Made by a program: the position numbers and the translations under genes. The notes beneath the pieces are model-generated. The model saw nothing but the letters and a program-made list of their open reading frames with translations. It was not told the DNA's origin and did not search any database. From CAZAZQ01 sp964489705 (lineage in GTDB: Bacteria; Zixibacteria; MSB-5A5; GN15; FEB-12), in assembly GCA_964489705.1 (NCBI GenBank), contig CAZAZQ010000010.1:1-64000 (forward strand): a stretch of DNA of 64,000 nucleotides, read 5' to 3'. Each line of letters opens with the position of its first letter. Positions within the stretch are counted from its first letter, which is position 1. This document shows, piece after piece, positions 1 through 8,182 of the stretch.

Positions 1-52
1 TATGAAAACTTTGGTGTAACCTATTGATTTTCAATATAGGTTATCCAATGAT
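1..52 (+). promoter_or_regulatory. Probable 3' end of the CRISPR leader
   Basis: These 52 bases precede the first repeat, contain no repeat copy and are longer than any spacer in the array. They are AT-rich and contain a short inverted repeat (AACCTAT...ATATAGGTT). The repeats next to this end are uniform, while the last repeat at the far end is damaged, so the leader should lie on this side and the array should be transcribed rightwards. The bulk of the leader, and any adaptation genes, would lie before the window. Confidence 0.5.
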
Positions 53-2876
53 ATCTGAACGACAGACCTGCTTTTAAGGGATTGAAACATTTATCTATAT
101 ATTCATCATACTCTTTTTCGTTTATAGTATCTGAACGACAGACCTGCTTTTAAGGGATTGAAACCGTACTGAACATTTCGCAACCGACACCGAATTGTCC
201 ACTATATCTGAACGACAGACCTGCTTTTAAGGGATTGAAACCGGAGAGGTAACGCATGTTTGCACAAAGTTATCCGGTATCTGAACGACAGACCTGCTTT
301 TAAGGGATTGAAACTTTCCGCTGTCGTCTGCTTGTACAAGCAGACCTATAGGATCTGAACGACAGACCTGCTTTTAAGGGATTGAAACAAACCTAAGACA
401 ATTCCGACGGGGTAGGTCTTCCCATATCTGAACGACAGACCTGCTTTTAAGGGATTGAAACCGTTTTCTTTAAGGCGTAAATACATGGCTATCTCCTCTT
501 TATCTGAACGACAGACCTGCTTTTAAGGGATTGAAACGAGAAACTCCAAACAGTTTCAGTCTCATTGCTTACCATCTGAACGACAGACCTGCTTTTAAGG
601 GATTGAAACTAAACTCGATTGGCTTGAACCCTTCCCGCAGTAAAGCATCTGAACGACAGACCTGCTTTTAAGGGATTGAAACAGTTTATTACAGAGCTAA
701 AGGATTTGGGATTTTCATCTGAACGACAGACCTGCTTTTAAGGGATTGAAACTCTTCATTGCCCATTAGATACCCTGCATAACGAGAAATCTGAACGACA
801 GACCTGCTTTTAAGGGATTGAAACGCTCCAATGCAAAGCTCATTATTCAAACAGAACATAAATCTGAACGACAGACCTGCTATTAAGGGATTGAAACCGT
901 AAACAACGCGATCATATCGGCTGTCGCATTCCTCAATCTGAACGACAGACCTGCTATTAAGGGATTGAAACCCGACGGAAGTACTCTCGATCAGCGGCGG
1001 CTATCTTCTATCTGAACGACAGACCTGCTATTAAGGGATTGAAACTGTGCCATGATTGCACCTCCATGGTTAATTATATCATATCTGAACGACAGACCTG
1101 CTATTAAGGGATTGAAACTCGGTGTGCCCAGCTTGCATATCACGTTTGGCGGCATTCATCTGAACGACAGACCTGCTATTAAGGGATTGAAACCTCGTTT
1201 AGATTGTTGGTTTATTCTCCACATTCTCTACAATCTGAACGACAGACCTGCTATTAAGGGATTGAAACTGAACACCCATCGGTCAATATCAGGAAACAGC
1301 CCTCGGATCTGAACGACAGACCTGCTATTAAGGGATTGAAACCTATAACATTTCATGCAAAGATACCATTGCGCTTCTCATCAGAATGACAGACCTGCTA
1401 TTAAGGGATTGAAACTCGAGGAAGGAGACAAAGTAGTAAAATTTAATCCAAAATCAGAATGACAGACCTGCTATTAAGGGATTGAAACCATATTTGTGCT
1501 TTACGTGATTTTGGTAATGTTAAAATCAGAATGACAGACCTGCTATTAAGGGATTGAAACGCCGAAACATAGTCACCTTTGGTTCCAATCTTAGATAGGG
1601 TATCAGAATGACAGACCTGCTATTAAGGGATTGAAACATTCAGAAGTTAGTTTCTCAGAAGCCCAAGAGACTTATCAGAATGACAGACCTGCTATTAAGG
1701 GATTGAAACTCTTATATTTACGGGCAACACAACACGTTTGTCAATCAGAATGACAGACCTGCTATTAAGGGATTGAAACCGAGGTAAATGGATACATTGT
1801 AGTGTGTAAACATGCGCATCAGAATGACAGACCTGCTATTAAGGGATTGAAACTATAGTTTATAAAGCTGTTAGCTGTAACTTTCTTTATCAGAATGACA
1901 GACCTGCTATTAAGGGATTGAAACACTTAACGTTCTGTGAAAAGAACACAGCTCCCGTCAAATCAGAATGACAGACCTGCTATTAAGGGATTGAAACATA
2001 TGAGTAAGTATGACCGCATAGCGGTTAAAGCATCAGAATGACAGACCTGCTATTAAGGGATTGAAACATGTAACCCAATAAGGCGAGGTATACTTACGCC
2101 CTGCATCAGAACGACAGACCTGCTATTAAGGGATTGAAACCGACGTAGTCTTCCCCACGGTAGTCATCTTGAAGCGCCAATCAGAACGACAGACCTGCTA
2201 TTAAGGGATTGAAACGGTTTTTTGCCTGTATGCTTCCGCATTGCCGAGTTTGCATCTGAACGACAGACCTGCTTTTAAGGGATTGAAACTCTCCTACCCC
2301 ATAATCATAGGGGAATCTTTTTATTCTATCTGAACGACAGACCTGCTTTTAAGGGATTGAAACTTTTGAATACGAAACAAACGACACATGGGTTGTCTAT
2401 CTGAACGACAGACCTGCTTTTAAGGGATTGAAACATAGGAAACTTAAAGAAATAAACGACATGCGTTAGGATCTGAACGACAGACCTGCTTTTAAGGGAT
2501 TGAAACCCCGGCCGTAGTAATGTTGAGAATGGGGGTTTTGCTCGTATCTGAACGACAGACCTGCTATTAAGGGATTGAAACAGTTTAGATTGTTGGTTCT
2601 CTACATTCTCTACATCGGCATCAGAATGACAGACCTGCTATTAAGGGATTGAAACGAAAGGGTGACCTTGCCACTGTCGTCGGCTTGTACGAGCAAATCA
2701 GAACGACAGACCTGCTATTAAGGGATTGAAACTTAGTGGAAAAAAGAGCAGGATTATCCCATTTTTCCATCAGAACGACAGACCTGCTATTAAGGGATTG
2801 AAACTGAGTAAAATTTTCTCCAGGTGCTTACAATAAGCGCATCAGAACGACAGACCTGCTATTAAGGGATTGAAGC
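53..2876 (+). CRISPR. CRISPR array, 39 repeats of 36 bp and 38 spacers
   Basis: I count 39 copies of a 36-bp repeat that starts ATC(T/A)GAA(C/T)GACAGACC and ends GGGATTGAAAC, separated by unique spacers of about 36-41 bp. The 3' tail GATTGAAAC is common in type III and some type I repeats. There are four variants: A (CTGAACGAC with CTTTTAAG), B (CTGAACGAC with CTATTAAG), C (CAGAATGAC with CTATTAAG), D (CAGAACGAC with CTATTAAG). Repeats 1-11 are A, 12-18 B, 19-28 C, 29-30 D, 31-34 A, 35 B, 36 C, 37-39 D. The last repeat (2841-2876) ends GAAGC instead of GAAAC, as expected of the leader-distal end. No cas gene adjoins it in the window; a Csx3-like remnant lies about 17 kb away. Confidence 0.98.
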
Positions 2877-3080
2877 TGTCAGCTCTCATGTTGTCATATT
2901 GATGGCTTAGGGAGTGGACGGGTACAGTTATAAAGAGATTGAAAACAACCCAAAGCTCAAGAAGAGGGAACTTGAGCTATCTTGTCTGGCGAGTCAATCA
3001 GTAGAAGTAGGAATAGTAGCGGAAAACGTAAGCGTTTGAGGGTAGGCAGCGGTGAGCACAGTGAGCCCGCGGGTTTTTGC

Positions 3081-3110
3081 TTGACAAAAGATGAGGGATT
3101 TTGTTATTTT
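3081..3110 (+). promoter_or_regulatory. Candidate sigma-70-type promoter upstream of the peptide/regulator module
   Basis: A perfect TTGACA (3081-3086) is followed after 17-18 bp by a TTATTT/TATTTT element inside an AT-rich stretch. It is the only good promoter-like sequence in the otherwise featureless 2877-3150 gap after the array. It would transcribe rightwards into the duplicated peptide module and the TPR/sigma-54 regulator. Assigned by eye only. Confidence 0.45.
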
Positions 3111-3150
3111 ATTATAAGTTAAGGTGTTGGCATATTATAGAGGCTTTGAT

Positions 3151-3456
3151 ATGAGTCACCTGCCCATACTGTTCGCAGCGGTGGCGTTCAGTGTATCAGC
3201 ATATCATCACTGGTTATCACATCGAGGAGCAAGAGTAGGGAAGGTCTCGAAGAGACCTGCCAAGGCAGTTGCGGTAGTGTTGGCGGCAGGTCTGTACCAG
3301 ACCATGCCCTACGGTGACCAAATAAATAAGGCGATGAGTGAGCGTGTGAATAGAGAGGAAATTGAGGAGAGCAAAAGTAGGGAAGGTCTCGGAGAGACCT
3401 GCCATTATCGATTTCGGCAGGTCTGTACCAGACCATGCCCTACGGTGGCCAAATAA
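3151..3456 (+). CDS. Small ORF with a signal-peptide-like N-terminus, uncertain
   Basis: From the ATG at 3151 the reading frame encodes about 101 residues beginning MSHLPILFAAVAFSVSA, which resembles a short export signal. The rest is read through two copies of the palindromic element and the conserved tail that follows it, so much of this protein is repeat-derived. It could be a third, worn copy of the exported-peptide gene found twice downstream, or a chance frame. The sequence after the signal-like part has no resemblance to the MERDPGKPLPW core of those peptides. Confidence 0.25.
   Translation: MSHLPILFAAVAFSVSAYHHWLSHRGARVGKVSKRPAKAVAVVLAAGLYQTMPYGDQINKAMSERVNREEIEESKSREGLGETCHYRFRQVCTRPCPTVAK
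3235..3312 (+). repeat. Palindromic element, copy 1
   Basis: The left arm GTAGGGaaGGTCTCG.AGACCTGCC is complementary to the right arm GGCAGGTCTGTaccAGACCatgCCCTAC. Each arm also holds its own small hairpin (GGTCT...AGACC), so the single strand can fold into a branched cruciform. The inner sequence between the arms differs from copies 2 and 3. It is followed by a conserved block of about 60 bp that is shared with the other copies. Confidence 0.8.
3377..3443 (+). repeat. Palindromic element, copy 2
   Basis: The arms match copies 1 and 3 almost exactly; the central bases differ. It is preceded by AGCAAAA, as copy 3 is, and starts the repeat unit that contains the first exported-peptide gene. 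Confidence 0.85.
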
Positions 3457-3464
3457 ATAAGGCG

Positions 3465-3512
3465 ATGAGTGAGCGTGTGAATAGAGAGGAAATTGAGGAG
3501 AGAAAGAGGTAA
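3465..3512 (+). CDS. 15-codon leader ORF before exported peptide 1
   Basis: Encodes MSERVNREEIEERKR and stops 6 bases before the ATG of the peptide gene at 3519. The same ORF, with one changed residue, precedes the second peptide gene (3954-4001). Its last codons overlap the probable ribosome-binding region (AGAGGTAA), so it could couple translation. Conservation may simply reflect the recent duplication. Confidence 0.3.
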   Translation: MSERVNREEIEERKR

Positions 3513-3518
3513 CACAAA

Positions 3519-3827
3519 ATGAAGCGTTGGATAACGCTATTGATACTAATAGCATTCGGATTGGGGCTGTTCGCCTCGCCGTTGTTGGCGATGGAGCGTG
3601 ACCCAGGCAAACCCCTCCCCTGGCTAATGAACGAAAACCCAAGCGGGGATGATGGTGGATGGAATGATAATTTCAACAAAGACGGGGCTGACCGTGTTTT
3701 GTCAAAAGAGGAAGTAATAATTTCCCTTATGCAGAAAATCTTAAACATGTTCAACGCAAATAAAACCGAGCCACAAAATGTCGAGCAAGAAGACAGAAGT
3801 AATAACAAACCAGCTCAAGCGAATTGA
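3519..3827 (+). CDS. Short exported peptide 1 overlapping a TPR-regulator gene
   Basis: A 102-residue protein with an obvious signal peptide: MKRW, then a hydrophobic run to about residue 22 with an LLA/M cleavage-like site. The mature start MERDPGKPLPWLMNENP is shared with peptide 2 (4008). Beyond 'SGDD' the two proteins are unrelated; this one has an amphipathic stretch followed by a polar Asn/Gln/Glu-rich tail. Its 3' end overlaps the start of a truncated TPR-regulator copy by about 50 bp in another frame. I do not recognise the family. The layout (small exported peptide overlapping a TPR regulator) resembles RRNPP peptide/receptor pairs, which is inference from arrangement only. Confidence 0.65.
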   Translation: MKRWITLLILIAFGLGLFASPLLAMERDPGKPLPWLMNENPSGDDGGWNDNFNKDGADRVLSKEEVIISLMQKILNMFNANKTEPQNVEQEDRSNNKPAQAN

Positions 3828-3945
3828 TGAGCTGCTACGGGAAAACAATTACTTAGCAAAAGTAGGGAAGGTCTCGGAGAGACCTGCCATGAGGATAGGA
3901 AGTTGGCAGGTCTGTACCAGACCATGCCCTACGGTGACCAAATAA
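3778..3945 (+). pseudogene. Truncated copy of the TPR/sigma-54 regulator gene
   Basis: Starts MSSKKTEVITNQLKRIDELL and lines up with the N-terminus of the intact regulator (MPPTITEQLAQIEQLL; both continue into a TPR-like helix). After about 28 codons the frame runs into palindromic copy 3 and stops at 3945. The start overlaps the exported peptide gene in the same way as in the intact pair, which shows that the peptide/regulator overlap is a property of the module. Confidence 0.65.
3862..3932 (+). repeat. Palindromic element, copy 3, interrupting a regulator gene copy
   Basis: Same arms as copies 1 and 2. It begins right after about 28 codons of a truncated duplicate of the TPR regulator gene (3778), so it marks the junction where that copy was broken. 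The miniature size, hairpin arms and repeated presence at rearrangement joints fit a MITE/REP-like element; no transposase for it is visible. Confidence 0.85.
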
Positions 3946-3953
3946 GTGAGGCA

Positions 3954-4001
3954 ATGAGTGAGCATGTGAATAGAGAGGAAATTGAGGAGAGAAAGAGGTA
4001 A
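3954..4001 (+). CDS. 15-codon leader ORF before exported peptide 2
   Basis: Encodes MSEHVNREEIEERKR, differing at one residue from the ORF at 3465, and ends 6 bases before the ATG at 4008. Same possible role as a coupling leader; same caution that it may only be carried by the duplication. Confidence 0.3.
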   Translation: MSEHVNREEIEERKR

Positions 4002-4007
4002 CACAAA

Positions 4008-4337
4008 ATGAAGCGTTGGATAACGCTATTGATACTAATAGCATTCGGATTGGGGCTGTTCGCCTCGCCGTTGTCGGCGATGGAACGTGACCCAGGCAAA
4101 CCCCTCCCCTGGCTGATGAACGAAAACCCAAGCGGGGATGATACAGGATGGCATGAAGCCGATCGAGGCTATGAGGTCATAATAGACAGAGTAAATTTCT
4201 ATGAAGATCTTTTCACGTCGTATCTGAAGGTATTTGTTGCGTCTAAGCAAGTAGTAACCACCAAAAAGAGTGTGAGTGAAAATGCCGCCGACAATAACGG
4301 AACAGTTAGCCCAGATAGAACAGCTTCTACACGATAA
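4008..4337 (+). CDS. Short exported peptide 2 overlapping the intact TPR regulator
   Basis: 109 residues. The N-terminal signal peptide and the MERDPGKPLPWLMNENP mature start are nearly identical to peptide 1. The rest differs: an amphipathic helix-like region (FYEDLFTSYLKVFVASKQVV) and a Ser/Thr/Asn-rich tail. The last 56 bp overlap the start of the regulator gene (4282) in a different frame. A conserved export part with a variable C-terminal part is what one expects of a signal peptide/receptor pair that has diversified in specificity, but no function is demonstrated. Confidence 0.65.
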   Translation: MKRWITLLILIAFGLGLFASPLSAMERDPGKPLPWLMNENPSGDDTGWHEADRGYEVIIDRVNFYEDLFTSYLKVFVASKQVVTTKKSVSENAADNNGTVSPDRTASTR

Positions 4338-6423
4338 AAGATACATACAGGCAATTCAAAGTATTTCGCTTATTGATAAATCTTCGTTGTCGAAGGAAGA
4401 ATACGGCTATTATTGCATATTGTATGCGGAAGCATCTCTCCAAGTGGGCGATTATTCCATTGAGAAGTTCATAAACAAGGCGATAGAGATATTCCGTCCC
4501 AGTGATACGGAGAAGTTCGCAAGAGCCAAATACTTGAAAGGGTGGTATCTTTCCTCTCTCAATAAACACGCCGAAGCGATAGAAGTACTAACCGAATCAT
4601 ATTCCAACTACTTGCGCTGTGAAAATCTTTCGATGGCGGCAAGGGTGCTCAACCGTTTGTCGTATAACACCTTCAAGACAGGAGAAATTGGTCAAGCAAT
4701 AGCCAGTTTAAAAAAGTCGATTGGGATTTTCAATAGTTTGGGTGACCATGTGACGGAGGCGAAGGTTGCCCACAATTTAGCCGCTGTTTATTGGAATACC
4801 GGTCAATTCGACGAGGCTATAAGGTCTTATAAGTCATATCCTCTTTCTCTCTCCGTCCATGGAAAAAAAGATGTCTTGTTGTATTATGAATTATCCTCTA
4901 TTCCTTACGCTCTCAAAGGCAATATCACGCGGGCGAAGCGGATTATCAAAAAAGCCGAACCGCTGCTTGGTGAGTTTGTTCGGGAGAGGGTTATCTATCT
5001 TGAGAACCTCGGCTTGATTCACTTGCTGGCTGGAGATTATCGGAAAGCCGACGACGCCCTATCGGAGGGGCTTTACCTGGCGCGCCAGATTGCACCGGTG
5101 TCGGCGCTGACGGCTCAAATCCTGCGGCTTCGGGGAGATGTGTCTGTTGCGACTGGGGATTTCAATGAGGCGAAGAAATACGCGAAAGAAGCGTTGTCGG
5201 TGGCAGAGAAGATAAACGAGCAAGTGGAGATAGCGGCGTGCTGGCGGATTTTCGCCGAGGTGTCTCTGCACGAGGGTTTGGTCGAGAAAGCTTCCAAATG
5301 GTTTCGAAAAGCAATAGACTTGTTCCAACGCATCGATTCGCGCTACGAGTTGGCGGTGACGCGCTACCGATTTGCTTTGTCCTGTTTGCATGGCAAGAAA
5401 GAACGGTCAGTCCTCTTGACTCTTGCTTACGATTACTTCAAATCGGAAGATGTTGCGCCGTACGTGAAGAAAGTCGAGGATGCCTTGCACAAGCTGTCCC
5501 AGCCCGCCACAGGCGTTCCCCGGTCCGAGCAGAAAGGCGCTCCGGCAATAATCACGGCGGATAAAACAATGAAAGAGATCTTGCACCTTGCGCAGCAGGT
5601 TGCCCCTCTGGATATGGCTGTATTGCTCACTGGTGAGACCGGAACAGGGAAAGACCTACTTGCAAAGTATATCCACTATCACAGCGGGCGTAGGGGGAAA
5701 TTCGTCTCGGTCAACGCCTCTGCAATTCCGGCAGAGATGATAGAAGCGGAACTCTTTGGTCATACCGCAAGCGCTTTTACCGGCGCAAAGCAAGAGCGCA
5801 AAGGATTGTTTGAGGAGGCTGATAACGGCACCTTCTACTTGAATGAGATAGCCGACGCTTCACCGGCGATGCAAGCGAAGCTGTTGGAGGTTTTGGAGAG
5901 CCATCAAATCCGTCGGCTGGGTGAGAACAAGACGCGCGAAGTCAACTTTCGGTTGATAGCTGCGACGAATCATGACCTTCAGCAGAGGATGAAGGAGGGC
6001 TTATTCCGGGCGGACTTGTACCATCGTTTGTGTGAAGCTCCTTTTCATCTGCCACCGCTTCGCAAACGAGTAGGGGACATTCCACTTTTGGTGAAGCACT
6101 TTTTGGCGGAAGGAGGAGCTGAGCCGATTGTTAAGAGAGGGGCTGATTTCGACCAATTGTGTCAACTGTTGTCAGCGCGTTATTGGCAGGGTAATGTCCG
6201 GGAGTTGCAGGCGGAAGTGAAACGGTTGTGGGCGTACTGCAACTCTGACATAAAGCGGATGGCGGAAACAGTAAAACAGAACGCTCCGGAACTTGAACGT
6301 GAGGGACTGTTGGTGTTGCTAATCCAAAATGGTTGGAACAAAGCCAAAGTCGCGCGCATCCTTGGAGTGAGCGAGGCTCTGATTCGCTACCGCATCAAGA
6401 AATACGGGCTAAAAGAAAAGTAA
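4282..6423 (+). CDS. TPR-domain sigma-54-dependent transcriptional activator
   Basis: About 713 residues. The N-terminal ~400 residues are tandem TPR-like helical pairs. An AAA+ sigma-54 interaction domain follows (about 425-650): Walker A GETGTGKD near residue 451, the sigma-54 contact loop SAFTGA (GAFTGA family) near 497, and GTFYLNEI at Walker B, where Asn replaces the usual Asp. The C-terminus has a Fis-type helix-turn-helix (NKAKVARILGVSEALIRYRI). The ATG at 4282 was chosen because it matches the start of the truncated copy at 3778; a GTG at 4276 is also in frame. It overlaps an exported peptide gene and lies upstream of a near-perfect sigma-54 promoter (6664) leading into the RiPP operon, so it is the likely activator of that operon. 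TPRs may bind a peptide or protein ligand. Confidence 0.9.
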   Translation: MPPTITEQLAQIEQLLHDKRYIQAIQSISLIDKSSLSKEEYGYYCILYAEASLQVGDYSIEKFINKAIEIFRPSDTEKFARAKYLKGWYLSSLNKHAEAIEVLTESYSNYLRCENLSMAARVLNRLSYNTFKTGEIGQAIASLKKSIGIFNSLGDHVTEAKVAHNLAAVYWNTGQFDEAIRSYKSYPLSLSVHGKKDVLLYYELSSIPYALKGNITRAKRIIKKAEPLLGEFVRERVIYLENLGLIHLLAGDYRKADDALSEGLYLARQIAPVSALTAQILRLRGDVSVATGDFNEAKKYAKEALSVAEKINEQVEIAACWRIFAEVSLHEGLVEKASKWFRKAIDLFQRIDSRYELAVTRYRFALSCLHGKKERSVLLTLAYDYFKSEDVAPYVKKVEDALHKLSQPATGVPRSEQKGAPAIITADKTMKEILHLAQQVAPLDMAVLLTGETGTGKDLLAKYIHYHSGRRGKFVSVNASAIPAEMIEAELFGHTASAFTGAKQERKGLFEEADNGTFYLNEIADASPAMQAKLLEVLESHQIRRLGENKTREVNFRLIAATNHDLQQRMKEGLFRADLYHRLCEAPFHLPPLRKRVGDIPLLVKHFLAEGGAEPIVKRGADFDQLCQLLSARYWQGNVRELQAEVKRLWAYCNSDIKRMAETVKQNAPELEREGLLVLLIQNGWNKAKVARILGVSEALIRYRIKKYGLKEK

Positions 6424-6663
6424 CCCGCTCCATATTCTTCTTTTCTTTCCAAAACGTTTTCCGAGATGAACCCGCAAACAGTCGAAGATCTTTTCGTAAA
6501 AGAAGCCCGCTGAATAACAACAAGATAGTCTATTATCCCGATGCTCCCGTAAAGGAAATCGAAAAAATTAGATAGTTGACACTTCCGATACGTTTGGTGG
6601 CTGCTCCTGTATTTTCTTCATTCACAGTGAGTTGGAACAAAACTGTCCTCGTCCAATGTGATT

Positions 6664-6679
6664 TGGCACGGTCCTTGCA
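6664..6679 (+). promoter_or_regulatory. Sigma-54 (-24/-12) promoter of the RiPP operon
   Basis: The sequence TGGCACGGTCCTTGCA matches the sigma-54 consensus TGGCACG-N4-TTGCA at every conserved position and lies about 90 bp before the radical SAM gene. It is in the 347-bp gap after the sigma-54 activator gene, which contains no gene. The region 6580-6660 would be the place for the activator's binding site; I see no convincing inverted repeat there. The -24/-12 element plus the adjacent activator make control of the operon by that activator likely. Confidence 0.85.
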
Positions 6680-6770
6680 ATAACCCGCGGTAGGCATTCT
6701 TCCTGCAGGAGGGACGGGAAGTGAGCAGCGAGTGAAATGAGGTTGATCGCTCACGCTGGAAGGAGAAAAT

Positions 6771-8150
6771 ATGTCGGAGAAGCTTAAGCTGTCACGGTAC
6801 AATCATTTTGTTGATTTGGGCAACGGCAAGAGGTTGGCATTCAATGCGATGTCATGCGGGTTGGCAGAGATGGACGAAGAAACCTACCAAACACTCCAGC
6901 AATATGGGAACGGCCGGGATCCCGAGTCCATTGACGAAGAGTTGCTTAAGAATTTCAAAATGGGCAACTTTCTCGTCCCTGATGAGCTCGATGAGCTTGA
7001 TGTTATTCGGGCGAATCACTATGTGACACGTTTCGGCACGCGGGGCTTTGGCTTGACAATTATCCCGACTCATAGGTGTAATTTTGCTTGCGATTATTGC
7101 TACGAGAATTCGGAATTGCACTCAGCGGCTCCATCAGAGCAGACTGATATGTCTGACAAAGTCTGTCAAAACATTGTCAAGCTGTGTGAGCAGCGAATTC
7201 CAGAAAAGTCGTCCTTTTCGGTCACCTGGTACGGCGGCGAGCCTCTGCTTCGGAAAGACATCATTGGCAAACTTACCAAGGAGTTCCTCAGAATTTGTGA
7301 AGAAAAAGGTAGTCAATACAGTGCTGGGATAATCACAAATGGTTACCTATTAACAAAGGAAACATTAGATTTCCTTGTCAGATGCAAAGTCAGTTTTATT
7401 CAGGTCACATTAGACGGACCTCGAGAGACCCACGATCAAAGGAGGCACCTCAGAGGCGGGGGCAGAACGTATGATCGCATAGTGGAGAACTTGGTAACTA
7501 TTGATGAAAATGGAAAATTGACAGTTGGGATAAGGGTGAATGTTGATAAGAGAAATTATGACAAGGTCGTTGCCCTTTTGAAAGATCTAAAAGGTTACGG
7601 ATTTCACAACAAAAAGAACTTTTCAATCCATTTTGGACACGTTTTCTATGCTGTGAAGTCATGTCAAGATATATCCTCTCAGTGTATGGTCACAAAGGAG
7701 TTTGCAGATTTTCTTGTAGATATACATAGAGCAGCTATTGAAATAGGCTTTAGGCAAGCGGGCTATCCCTCATATATGCCTGGAGGCTGTGGAGCTGTTG
7801 GTGACAGTGCGTATGTTATTGAGCCGAATGGAAATGTCCAAAACTGTTGGGAAACGGTAGGTAACAAAGATAAAAGAACAGGTATTTTAAATTCAGATGG
7901 TATTAGCTTTTGTAATAATTATGTAAAATGGGTTGGCTGGGGAGAACCATTTAGCACAAAGTGCCTTTCATGTAACATTCTTCCGTTGTGTATGGGGGGG
8001 TGTCCTTTAGTAACTATATATAAGCAAGAAGCTACAAAGAGTGGTAGGTCTGCTTGTATTTCATGGAAGCATAACCTCAAAAAGATGCTACCGTTGATGA
8101 AATTGGCAAAAGAGCTTAGTCTTCTCACGGTTAGTGGGAAGCAAGGATAA
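6771..8150 (+). CDS. Radical SAM/SPASM peptide maturase
   Basis: 459 residues, ATG preceded by GGAAGGAG. The N-terminal ~90 residues resemble the peptide-engaging region of RiPP radical SAM enzymes (SRYNHFVDLGNGKRLAFN). The radical SAM motif CNFACDYC (CX3CX2C) is at residues 103-110, with TWYGGEPLL after it. The C-terminal SPASM region has the seven-cysteine pattern: GGCGAVG...NCW, then CLSCNILPLCMGGC (CX2CX5CX3C), then ACISW, enough for two auxiliary 4Fe-4S clusters. Such enzymes make thioether or carbon-carbon crosslinks on Cys-containing precursor peptides. The short Cys-rich genes right downstream are the likely substrates. The exact linkage cannot be read from the sequence. Confidence 0.92.
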   Translation: MSEKLKLSRYNHFVDLGNGKRLAFNAMSCGLAEMDEETYQTLQQYGNGRDPESIDEELLKNFKMGNFLVPDELDELDVIRANHYVTRFGTRGFGLTIIPTHRCNFACDYCYENSELHSAAPSEQTDMSDKVCQNIVKLCEQRIPEKSSFSVTWYGGEPLLRKDIIGKLTKEFLRICEEKGSQYSAGIITNGYLLTKETLDFLVRCKVSFIQVTLDGPRETHDQRRHLRGGGRTYDRIVENLVTIDENGKLTVGIRVNVDKRNYDKVVALLKDLKGYGFHNKKNFSIHFGHVFYAVKSCQDISSQCMVTKEFADFLVDIHRAAIEIGFRQAGYPSYMPGGCGAVGDSAYVIEPNGNVQNCWETVGNKDKRTGILNSDGISFCNNYVKWVGWGEPFSTKCLSCNILPLCMGGCPLVTIYKQEATKSGRSACISWKHNLKKMLPLMKLAKELSLLTVSGKQG

Positions 8151-8182
8151 CTAGATATGATTCGGAAGGAGGTGATTTATGT

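Larger units (their letters stand above)
3377..4142 (+). repeat. Tandem duplication: palindrome + leader ORF + exported peptide + regulator start
   Basis: Two consecutive units begin at 3377 and 3862. Each runs: palindrome, about 60 bp including a 15-codon ORF, then a peptide gene whose first ~130 bp are nearly identical (3519-3650 and 4008-4139), then an overlapping start of a TPR-regulator gene. After the shared N-terminal coding part the two peptide genes diverge completely. A shortened unit (3235-3376) with only the palindrome and the 60-bp block precedes them. Confidence 0.85.

Noticed and set aside
1052..1312. 86-codon plus-strand frame with a thrice-repeated peptide (LNDRPAIKGLK)
   Set aside because: It is a translation of CRISPR repeats and spacers, not a gene.
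53..2876. Cas genes flanking the array within the window
   Set aside because: Nothing between 2877 and 6423 resembles a Cas protein; the leader side lies outside the window.
3188..4131. Several minus-strand frames of 80-140 codons with repeated SPQFPLYSHAHS-type sequences
   Set aside because: They are the reverse reading of the palindromic elements and the duplicated exported-peptide genes; no start sites.
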